The notes beneath the pieces are model-generated. The model was not told where the DNA came from, did no database searches, and saw only the letters and a program-made list of their open reading frames with translations. 7,494 nucleotides of DNA from the NCBI GenBank assembly GCA_000433735.1, contig HF998259.1, forward strand, positions 4,743 to 12,236. Reading direction: 5' to 3'. The position numbers and the translations under genes were made by a program. Source of the stretch: Clostridium sp. CAG:167 (lineage in GTDB: Bacteria > Bacillota > Clostridia > Lachnospirales > Lachnospiraceae). This document shows positions 1-5,967 of this stretch, one piece after another. The first letter of the stretch is position 1. Every line of letters starts with the position of its first letter.

Positions 1-1
1 G

Positions 2-30
2 TTGATGAAATCGTGCGATTCGTGTATAAT
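2..30 (+). promoter_or_regulatory. Predicted sigma-A promoter of the toxin-antitoxin operon
   Basis: The -35 element TTGATG (2-7) and a perfect -10 TATAAT (25-30) are separated by 17 nt, the optimal spacing. Transcription would begin near 37, about 50 nt before the antitoxin start at 90. The -10 is perfect and the -35 matches the consensus at four of six positions. No other good promoter precedes the two genes, so this probably drives both. Confidence 0.6.
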
Positions 31-44
31 ATGATTAAGGAGAG

Positions 45-61
45 ATTTATAGATCATAAAT
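45..61. promoter_or_regulatory. Inverted repeat, candidate autoregulatory operator
   Basis: ATTTAT (45-50) and ATAAAT (56-61) form perfect 6-bp arms around a 5-nt spacer, just downstream of the predicted transcription start and upstream of the antitoxin ribosome site. Phd/YefM antitoxins usually repress their own operon by binding short palindromes near the promoter, so the position fits. The arms are pure A/T and short, so chance is possible. Confidence 0.3.
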
Positions 62-89
62 AGTAATTCATTGGGAAAGGAGATGTTGT

Positions 90-305
90 ATGTCTATTAC
101 CGCAACAGAATTGAAAACGAATCTTGGTAAATATCTCATGCTGGCAGAATCAGAGGATATTTATATCACTCGGAATGGAAAAGTTGTCGCAAAATTGTGT
201 AACCCATATCAAGACAGAGTAGATATCGCCAAGTCATTGTTTGGCGTTCTTTCAGATGACATGACGCTGGAAGAAGCACGGGAAGAAAGGCTGGATACAA
301 TATGA
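90..305 (+). CDS. Phd/YefM-family antitoxin (type II toxin-antitoxin)
   Basis: This is a 71-residue protein preceded by a good ribosome site (AAAGGAGA, near 76-83). The N-terminus has the Phd/YefM pattern: an opening Ser-Ile-Thr-Ala-Thr-Glu-Leu-Lys, then Asn-Leu-Gly-Lys-Tyr, then a strand reading DIYITRNGKVVAKL (about residues 23-36). That fold dimerises and binds operator DNA. The C-terminal part is acidic and helical (about 45-71, rich in Glu, Asp and Arg), as expected for the tail that wraps and neutralises the toxin. The size is typical of the family. The stop overlaps the next start (ATGA, 302-305), giving translational coupling with the PIN toxin, the classical arrangement. The specific toxin-antitoxin subfamily cannot be assigned by eye. 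Confidence 0.85.
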   Translation: MSITATELKTNLGKYLMLAESEDIYITRNGKVVAKLCNPYQDRVDIAKSLFGVLSDDMTLEEAREERLDTI

Positions 306-733
306 GAGTTTTAATTGACACTTGTGTTATCGTTGATGCACTACAGTCTCGTGTTCCGTTTGCAGAAGCAGCACAAAAACTTTTTATATACTCGGCGAAT
401 AAGCAATTTGAGGGATACATTACTGCGAAGTCAGTTACAGATATATATTATCTGACACATCGATTGACACATAGTGACGCAGAAACACGAAAAATTTTGA
501 GTAAATTGTTTACTTTGTTCCATTTATTGGACACTACCTCTTTAGATTGCCGAAAAGCAGTGTCTTCTGAAATTGGCGATTATGAAGATGCTATTATGGT
601 GGAAACAGCCATTCGTTCAGAAATGGATTGTATCGTAACCAGAAATGTGAAAGACTATGTGAAATCTTCCATCAAAGTGTGTGAGCCTTCTGCGTTAATA
701 AAAATATTAGAGGAAGAAAACAAAACTGAATAA
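302..733 (+). CDS. PIN-domain toxin, VapC-like ribonuclease
   Basis: This 143-residue protein is a single PIN domain, a Mg2+/Mn2+-dependent ribonuclease fold; VapC toxins of this fold cut tRNA or rRNA and block translation. The acidic residues expected in the active site are visible: Asp6 in the opening strand (LIDTCVIVDAL, with Asp12 nearby), Asp47 in AKSVTDIYYL, Asp96 in GDYEDAIMVETA, and Asp118 in the closing VTRNVKDY motif. All key positions are present, so the toxin looks intact. It overlaps the antitoxin by 4 bp (ATGA), so the pair is co-translated. The gene appears more A/T-rich than the minus-strand genes further right, which is compatible with horizontal acquisition but not proof of it. 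The RNA target cannot be deduced. Confidence 0.87.
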   Translation: MRVLIDTCVIVDALQSRVPFAEAAQKLFIYSANKQFEGYITAKSVTDIYYLTHRLTHSDAETRKILSKLFTLFHLLDTTSLDCRKAVSSEIGDYEDAIMVETAIRSEMDCIVTRNVKDYVKSSIKVCEPSALIKILEEENKTE

Positions 734-738
734 AAATC

Positions 739-765
739 GGTGCAAATTAGGGGTGCAAATTAGGG
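739..765. repeat. 13-bp tandem repeat, two copies
   Basis: The 12-mer TGCAAATTAGGG occurs at 741-752 and again at 754-765, and the 14-mer GGTGCAAATTAGGG at 739-752 recurs at 752-765, giving a period of 13 bp. It lies 6 nt after the toxin stop. A tandem site of this kind could be a protein-binding site or simple slippage. No function is assigned. Confidence 0.6.
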
Positions 766-772
766 TAATTTT

Positions 773-782
773 CCTTGCAAGG
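773..782. repeat. 10-bp perfect palindrome
   Basis: CCTTGCAAGG is self-complementary and lies 7 bp after the tandem repeat, within the 128-bp gap between the toxin gene and the first secreted-protein gene. It has no single-stranded loop, so it is more plausible as a dimeric protein-binding site than as a terminator. I found no convincing -35/-10 pair in this gap, so how the next gene is promoted is unclear. Confidence 0.4.
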
Positions 783-861
783 TTTTCCCCGTTTCCATCG
801 TCTCTATTACTAAAGGCAGATAAAGGCCGGTACGAAAATGAAAAAGAGAGGATGATGAAGT

Positions 862-2223
862 ATGAGAAAAACATTTAGAAAAATAGCAAAAAAAGCGGCG
901 GGAGGCATGCTGGTGCTTGCTATGACAGTGACGTCTCTGGGGGCACCGGGGGCACAGGCAGCTACCAAGAGCAAAAACTATGTGAGCCCTTATGAAGGCA
1001 AGAAATATGTATTTGCCACCAACTACAATAACGGGATTTATGCCTACAATAAGAAAGGCAAACTGGTCAAAAACTATACGGTGGTAAAAGGCATAGATAA
1101 AGAATATTCCATGGGTGCCGTATACAAGACCAAAAGTTATCTGTATTTTTGCGACACCAACGAGGGATACTCCCAGGATGGCAATGTCTGGCAGATCCCA
1201 ATCAACAAAAAGACGGAGAAATTAAATGTCAAAAAGAAAAAGAAACTTTTTCATGTAAAAGACTGGGACAGTTTCGTATATGCCACCGATACGAAAATCG
1301 TATTTAACAGGCAGGGCGGCCTTTATTCTTACAATAAAAAAACAAAGAAAAAGAAAGATTTGACAGGGCTTGCCAACCGGGATAACATAATATATATGGC
1401 TAAAGATTCATCCGGCCGAACGGTCAAAGTGGGCAACTGTGTGTATTATACCGTAGTGAGTTACGGTTTCAGTGCCGATGGCAGTGTGGGGCTGTTTGAG
1501 TTGAATCTTAAAACCGGCAATGAACGACAGGTTACCACAAGTGTTGCTATGCCGTGGAGACTTCGCTATGGACATGAGTACAGTGAGAGAAATCCGATTC
1601 TTGGCGTATCGGGCAGTGATCTGTATATACAGACGACCAGCAAACTGATAAAATATAATACAAAGACGAAAAAAACAACCACGCTCATGAAAAATAAAAA
1701 CAGCAGTCCGCTGGATTCTTCTATGAGCATCGATAACTGCGTCACAGCCAACGCAGGTGTGGACAATATAAAAGAGTGGGACATTCTGGGAATTCGCTGT
1801 TGTGGCAAAAAACTGTACTTGGAAGTCCGGATTAAATACAATTTTTCAACACCGTCTTCAGATTCATATCAGGAGTATGGAAATAAATACGAAGTAAAAA
1901 ATATCATGCTCAGTATGAACAAAAAGGACGGCAGCAATCTGGTTTATGAAGCGGATCTGTCCAAATTCCTTGCCAGCCATGATGGAGAAAACAAAGATTC
2001 AGATTATGATGGCATTAATAACTGGACCAACCACACCGGAAGTATGATGAGTGTTACGTCCAAGGGTGTGTGGCTGGCTGAGTTTGTGAACGAGAAAGGC
2101 AACCGCAGTTATTTTACCTATAACATGAAGACGAAAAAGCATGGGGTTTATTCCAAAAAGAAAGCAAAACTGGAACTGATCAAGCGAGGGATCCAGGACG
2201 ATGCGACACCGCTGATCTGCTGA
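862..2223 (+). CDS. Secreted lysine-rich beta-propeller-like protein, paralog 1
   Basis: I do not recognise a named family for this 453-residue protein. The N-terminus is a Sec signal peptide: a Lys/Arg-rich start, a hydrophobic core at about 14-28, and likely cleavage after AQA (31-33). There is no LPxTG motif or second membrane segment, so release outside the cell or wall association through its positive charge is likely. The mature part has recurring hairpins built on Tyr/Leu-Asn-x-Lys-Thr-Lys (about 59-66, 110-118, 154-163, 211-219, 262-270, 349-356, 418-426), roughly seven units, suggesting a beta-propeller. Near the C-terminus, Asp379/Asp381/Asp383-Gly384 forms a DxDxDG pattern that could bind calcium. 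The protein ends in Cys. Ribosome site GAGAGG (846-851) supports this start. The next gene is a paralog 27 nt downstream. Confidence 0.8.
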   Translation: MRKTFRKIAKKAAGGMLVLAMTVTSLGAPGAQAATKSKNYVSPYEGKKYVFATNYNNGIYAYNKKGKLVKNYTVVKGIDKEYSMGAVYKTKSYLYFCDTNEGYSQDGNVWQIPINKKTEKLNVKKKKKLFHVKDWDSFVYATDTKIVFNRQGGLYSYNKKTKKKKDLTGLANRDNIIYMAKDSSGRTVKVGNCVYYTVVSYGFSADGSVGLFELNLKTGNERQVTTSVAMPWRLRYGHEYSERNPILGVSGSDLYIQTTSKLIKYNTKTKKTTTLMKNKNSSPLDSSMSIDNCVTANAGVDNIKEWDILGIRCCGKKLYLEVRIKYNFSTPSSDSYQEYGNKYEVKNIMLSMNKKDGSNLVYEADLSKFLASHDGENKDSDYDGINNWTNHTGSMMSVTSKGVWLAEFVNEKGNRSYFTYNMKTKKHGVYSKKKAKLELIKRGIQDDATPLIC

Positions 2224-2250
2224 TAAAAAAAGGGAAAGGAAGAGTTTGTT

Positions 2251-3591
2251 ATGCACAGCAAGATAGGAAAAAGTATAAAAAGACTGGGAGGATTTGTAAC
2301 ACTGCTGGCAGTATCGGCCACATCGGTGGTCACGCCGGCAGCGGCAAAGAATACGACATCCATTCATCCTTATGAAGGGAAGAAGTATGTTTATGTGACC
2401 GACTATGAGGACGGGATTTCTACCTACGATAAAAAGGGCAGGATCCAGGATGCGTATACATTTATCCCATCTTCCTCCAACAGAGCAGGTGGTATGGGGG
2501 CTGTGTATAAGACCGAGAGTTATCTGTACTATTGTGATACCAATGTCGGCTTTTCGGATACGGGGTATATCTGGCAGGTGCCGGTGAAGAAAAAAACAGA
2601 GAAACTCAATGTCAAAAGACAGAGACGCCTTTTTAAAGTACCTAAGTGGCAGGAGTTTGTGAAGGCAGATGACAACAAGATCATCTACCAGTGCGACAGA
2701 ACCATTATGGTTTACGATAAAAGGACCAAAAAGAAAAAGAAACTGGTTAAGGTCAAGGATAATGAAAAGCGGATTCTGATGGCAAAAACTGCTTCTGGAC
2801 GGACGGCCAAGGCGGGTAACTGTGTCTATTACACTGTGAGAAATATTTTCAGAGGAACCAACGATGGCCTGTATCAGTTAAACCTGAAGACCGGCAAAAA
2901 GAAAAAAATTGCATCCAGTGTCAACACGCCGTGGCGTCTTCGTTCGGGACAGGATTATGGTAAAAGCAATCCGATCATAGGAGTAAATGGCAAAAATGTG
3001 TATCTTTCCACTAATGACAGTCTGGTCCGGTACAATACCAAAACCGGAAAAGCCAAAAAGATTGTTAAAAATCAGGACAGCAGTTCCGCAGGGACGGGAA
3101 AAAGTCTGAACGCATGCATAACAGCCAACGCAGGTGTCAACAACATAAAAACCTGGGATGTTATGGGAATGTGGTTCTATAAAAAGAAAATGTACATGGA
3201 AATCCGCGTCAAGTACAATTACAAGGCTCAAAATGATGAGGAAGGTACCTGCAATTATGACCAGAAAAATATGATTATCAGCGTCAATAAAAAGGATGGC
3301 AAAAAGATACGGTACGAGAAAGGGGTATCTCAGTTTTTGGCAAAACCATGTGGCGTATACAAGGACTCGGACTACGATATGATACAGAACTGGGTCAACC
3401 ACACAGGAAGTATGCTGACATTTACATCCGAGGGCGTCTGGATTGGAGAATTTATGGCTGGAGATGGCTTTAACCAATACTTTGTGTATGACATAAAGAC
3501 AGGAAAACAAACAACATATTCCAAACGGAAAGCAATTCTGATCCTGGCAAAACAGGGGATAGACGATGACTATCAGCCGCTGATCTGCTGA
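2251..3591 (+). CDS. Secreted lysine-rich beta-propeller-like protein, paralog 2
   Basis: This 446-residue protein is collinear with the preceding one along its whole length, with about half the residues identical by eye, so the two arose by tandem duplication. It has its own signal peptide (hydrophobic core about 13-29, probable cleavage after the Ala run ending at 32) and its own ribosome site (GGGAAAGGA just upstream). Shared blocks include HPYEGKKYV versus SPYEGKKYV, MGAVYKT, KKTEKLNVK, AGNCVYYT versus VGNCVYYT, TANAGV, and KDSDYD followed by NHTGSM. Four cysteines are conserved between the two (in YCDTN/FCDTN, GNCVYYT, CITANAG/CVTANAG, and the terminal residue), suggesting disulfides. 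The DxDxDG glycine is Met here. With 27 nt between the genes and no visible terminator, they are probably co-transcribed. Function unknown. Confidence 0.8.
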   Translation: MHSKIGKSIKRLGGFVTLLAVSATSVVTPAAAKNTTSIHPYEGKKYVYVTDYEDGISTYDKKGRIQDAYTFIPSSSNRAGGMGAVYKTESYLYYCDTNVGFSDTGYIWQVPVKKKTEKLNVKRQRRLFKVPKWQEFVKADDNKIIYQCDRTIMVYDKRTKKKKKLVKVKDNEKRILMAKTASGRTAKAGNCVYYTVRNIFRGTNDGLYQLNLKTGKKKKIASSVNTPWRLRSGQDYGKSNPIIGVNGKNVYLSTNDSLVRYNTKTGKAKKIVKNQDSSSAGTGKSLNACITANAGVNNIKTWDVMGMWFYKKKMYMEIRVKYNYKAQNDEEGTCNYDQKNMIISVNKKDGKKIRYEKGVSQFLAKPCGVYKDSDYDMIQNWVNHTGSMLTFTSEGVWIGEFMAGDGFNQYFVYDIKTGKQTTYSKRKAILILAKQGIDDDYQPLIC

Positions 3592-3593
3592 TA
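3571..3593. repeat. Inverted repeat at the convergent gene junction
   Basis: TATCAGC (3571-3577) and GCTGATA (3587-3593) form a perfect 7-bp stem with a 9-nt loop, covering the stop codon of paralog 2 and lying 4 nt beyond the end of the convergent minus-strand gene. Neither strand has a clear U-tract after it, so it is not a standard intrinsic terminator, though it could stall polymerase from either side. It partly reflects the shared 3' end of the paralogs. Confidence 0.3.
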
Positions 3594-3597
3594 GAAA

Positions 3598-4392
3598 TTA
3601 ATCCTGAAATTCCGTTAGATGTTTCCGGTAATGAAGAGGAAGAAGACTGCGTTGTAAAGCAGGATTCTTCCTTTCTTTTATGCCTATATGTTTAAAGAAA
3701 GTCTTCCACAGATCTGCATAGTCCGATCCGTTTTCCTCCATTCGGGCAAGTTTTTCGGTATCCTCCGGGGATAACTGCTGCAGATACCAGTCCTTGTCCG
3801 GGGCATGGAAGGCTGCTTCCTGGTGAGTGATATCCAGAATCACAAACCATTCCATATGATAGCGGTCCGCAAAGTGTTCCGTGATCATAGGCAGGATATG
3901 GTGGTCCGGTTCAATATTGGCGGCAAGAACGGGTGGCTCCTGCTGGATCTGCCGAAAACGGATAAACTCCCGCAGGTAGTGAGCCTCATTCTGCACTCTG
4001 CGCTGGATTTCAAAGATCCTCTTTACAAAGGGAACCTGTAAAGCATGACAGATGCGGTCACCCATGTGGAAGGCGTAAGTGATGAACTGATATAGGACAT
4101 CACCACGATCCGGGAAGGTGGAGGCCAGAGTACACATAACATACTGATAAATCTGTGGCGAAAGCTGCTCTTGGATCGAGCGGAGTACCGAATCTGCCTT
4201 GTCTGGCGTTTCCTCCACGGTCACATATTCAGAGAAAAGAGTCTGCTCATAACAGGCATGGGGAGCCAGTGGCAGGATACGGATAAAACGGTGCCCATAA
4301 CAGGAAAGGCCGGCATCGTAGATGGCGCTTAGTATACCGGTATCCGTATCGGAACAAAGATAGTACCGGGTAGGTTTTGTACCAGATTCCAT
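3598..4392 (-). CDS. DUF4130 / TIGR03915-type protein, partner of the radical SAM DNA-repair protein
   Basis: This 264-residue cytoplasmic protein matches the family found beside the radical SAM protein encoded upstream and sometimes fused to a uracil-DNA-glycosylase-like domain (family knowledge, recalled). Recognisable blocks are YLREFIRF (139-146), IEPDHHILPMITEHFADRY (160-178), WFVILDITHQEAAFH (182-196), and the C-terminal signature WKTFFKHIGIKERKNPALQR (229-248) followed by LPLHYRKHLTEF. There is no glycosylase fusion here. I chose the Met at 4392 because AAAGGAG (4398-4404) sits 5 nt upstream; an earlier in-frame ATG at 4407 overlaps the previous stop but its ribosome site is less clear. 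The ribosome site overlaps the stop of the radical SAM gene, so the two are translationally coupled. The enzymatic role is unknown, probably nucleic-acid metabolism. Confidence 0.85.
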   Translation of the reverse strand: MESGTKPTRYYLCSDTDTGILSAIYDAGLSCYGHRFIRILPLAPHACYEQTLFSEYVTVEETPDKADSVLRSIQEQLSPQIYQYVMCTLASTFPDRGDVLYQFITYAFHMGDRICHALQVPFVKRIFEIQRRVQNEAHYLREFIRFRQIQQEPPVLAANIEPDHHILPMITEHFADRYHMEWFVILDITHQEAAFHAPDKDWYLQQLSPEDTEKLARMEENGSDYADLWKTFFKHIGIKERKNPALQRSLLPLHYRKHLTEFQD

Positions 4393-4403
4393 ATAAACTC
4401 CTT

Positions 4404-5867
4404 TCATTGTTTGGTTAAAAAGTCCTCAAAAGTCAATTGTTTGTAGGTAACATGACTGCCATACCCTTTCATCACATCCGGCTCATCCGCCAGAAGATTT
4501 CTCGTAATGTAGTCCTCATCTATTTTCATAAAAGGATAGGCACTTTTCCCATGGCAGGTAATAAAATAGATAGCGCGTTTCAACACCACGCCCATGGTTT
4601 TCAAAGAAGAGAAACTGATAGAGCCGGTGCGGCGGGCCTGAAGGATCCTTCTGGCAGACTTGGTGCCGATGCCTGGAACTCGCAGCAGTGTCTGGTAGTC
4701 CGCCCGGGTGATCTCTACCGGAAACTGCTCCAGATGTCCCAGTGCCCAGTCGCACTTAGGATCCAGGTAGGTATTGAAAAAAGGACGCTTTTCCGTGAGA
4801 AGTTCCTTTGCCTGGAAACCATAAAAACGGAGAAGAAAGTCAGCTTGGTACAGACGGTGTTCCCTCCGCAGAGGTGGAGTCAGGCTGGCCTGGGTCATGG
4901 CGGGATCTTGATTCACATTGATAAAGGCAGAGTAAAATACTCGTTTTAAGTCAAAGTTCTGGTAAAGGGCTTCCGTCACGGCCATGATCTCGTAGTCTGA
5001 TTCGCCGGTGGCACCGATGATCATCTGGGTGCTCTGGCCGCTGGGAACAAAGCCACGGCTGGTATCACGCCGGCGCCAGGTGGCCAGGCTGGTCTCTCCT
5101 GCAGAGCGGGAAAGGGCGGAGATGGATTCTTTCTTGGAAGAACCCTTTAAGGCAGCAGTCAGATCAGAAGAAGGCAACCGGCGGCCCAGTCTCTTCTGGG
5201 TATACCAGTAAGCACTCTGATTGCCGCCTTTCATGCCAAGGAGGTCCCGGCTTTCGGCTACACCGGACTGGATCTGGCGCATAGGGGTAAGGATTGTCTT
5301 CCGTGTCTTGCCGGGAGCCAGCTGACGCAGTCCCTCAGCGGTAGGCAGTTCCAGATTCACACTCATGCGGTCAGCGTACCAGCCGGCCTCTTCTACCCAT
5401 TCAGGAGAAGCACCTGGGATGGATTTGCAATGTATGTAGCCGTTAAAATGATACTCTTCCCGGAGCATTTTCAAAGTAAGGCAGATCTGCTCCATGGTAT
5501 AGTCGGCAGACTGTACAATGCCGGAACTCAGAAACAGTCCTTCAATATAGTTGCGCCGGTAGAACTCCACCGTAAGGGTGCAGACCTCCTCCGGTGTAAA
5601 GGTGGCCCGGGGAATGTCATTGCTGCACCGGTTCAGGCAATATTTGCAGTCATGAATACATTCGTTGGTAAATAAAATCTTTAAAAGGGAGATACACCGT
5701 CCGTCAGAGGCAAAGGTGTGGCAGATGCCACAGGCGGCGGTGTTGCCCAGCTGACCGGGCCTGGAACGGCGGTCTACCCCGCTGGAAGTGCAGGCTACAT
5801 CATACTTGGCGGCGTCCGCCAGGATAGCCAGTTTTTCCCGGAGAGAAGCCTGTTCTTGAAAAATCAT
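4404..5867 (-). CDS. Radical SAM protein, putative DNA repair/modification (TIGR03916-like)
   Basis: This 487-residue protein carries the radical SAM iron-sulfur motif CX3CX2C (CIHDCKYC, Cys70, Cys74 and Cys77), which would bind a 4Fe-4S cluster and cleave S-adenosylmethionine. Additional cysteines flank it (ACGIC at 45-49, Cys58, Cys81). The C-terminal part contains a helix-hairpin-helix DNA-binding motif, LLRVPGIGTKSARRILQARR (394-413). The order matches the putative DNA modification/repair radical SAM family, which is nearly always paired with the DUF4130-type gene that follows here. Residues about 216-270 form a Ser/Lys/Arg-rich stretch that looks like an insertion. I chose the start at 5867 because AAGGGGG (5874-5880) lies 6 nt upstream; an in-frame ATG at 5894 lies inside the LexA box and lacks a ribosome site. 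The substrate is unknown. Confidence 0.88.
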   Translation of the reverse strand: MIFQEQASLREKLAILADAAKYDVACTSSGVDRRSRPGQLGNTAACGICHTFASDGRCISLLKILFTNECIHDCKYCLNRCSNDIPRATFTPEEVCTLTVEFYRRNYIEGLFLSSGIVQSADYTMEQICLTLKMLREEYHFNGYIHCKSIPGASPEWVEEAGWYADRMSVNLELPTAEGLRQLAPGKTRKTILTPMRQIQSGVAESRDLLGMKGGNQSAYWYTQKRLGRRLPSSDLTAALKGSSKKESISALSRSAGETSLATWRRRDTSRGFVPSGQSTQMIIGATGESDYEIMAVTEALYQNFDLKRVFYSAFINVNQDPAMTQASLTPPLRREHRLYQADFLLRFYGFQAKELLTEKRPFFNTYLDPKCDWALGHLEQFPVEITRADYQTLLRVPGIGTKSARRILQARRTGSISFSSLKTMGVVLKRAIYFITCHGKSAYPFMKIDEDYITRNLLADEPDVMKGYGSHVTYKQLTFEDFLTKQ

Positions 5868-5887
5868 AAAAAACCCCCTTACAAACA

Positions 5888-5901
5888 AGAACAAATGTTC
5901 G
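5888..5901. promoter_or_regulatory. LexA (DinR) operator, SOS box
   Basis: On the minus strand the site reads CGAACATTTGTTCT, with perfect inverted half-sites GAAC-N4-GTTC. The Bacillus/Clostridium LexA consensus is CGAACATATGTTCG, so 12 of 14 positions match. It lies at or immediately downstream of the expected transcription start of the radical SAM operon, a position where bound LexA would block transcription. The genes it controls are of predicted DNA-repair type, which supports the call. I saw no second box in the window. Confidence 0.85.
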
Positions 5902-5909
5902 ATAATGGA

Positions 5910-5938
5910 ATCATAACATCCTTATTCTTGTCTGTCAA
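5910..5938 (-). promoter_or_regulatory. Predicted sigma-A promoter of the radical SAM/DUF4130 operon
   Basis: Reading the minus strand, a perfect -35 TTGACA (5938-5933) is followed after 17 nt by a -10 TATGAT (5915-5910), one base from consensus. Transcription would start near 5903, giving a leader of about 36 nt to the ATG at 5867. A strong promoter held off by an operator at +1 is what an SOS-induced gene would show. No terminator hairpin with a U-tract was seen between the RelA/SpoT stop (5968) and this promoter, so read-through from upstream may also contribute. Confidence 0.8.
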
Positions 5939-5967
5939 GAGGGTAGATCCTGACAAAATATGGAAGA

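Noticed and set aside
2878..3510. A 210-codon open frame on the minus strand inside paralog 2.
   Set aside because: It is antisense to a well-supported secreted-protein gene, has no ribosome site or recognisable domain, and is explained by the codon composition of the sense strand.
4437..4949. A 170-codon plus-strand frame opposite the radical SAM gene, and other shorter ones between 5008 and 6053.
   Set aside because: No ribosome sites or domains; they are complementary to the radical SAM coding sequence.
5868..5894. Translation of the radical SAM protein from the upstream in-frame ATG at 5894.
   Set aside because: That codon lies within the LexA box, just after the expected transcription start, has no ribosome site, and would add nine residues that do not resemble the family N-terminus.
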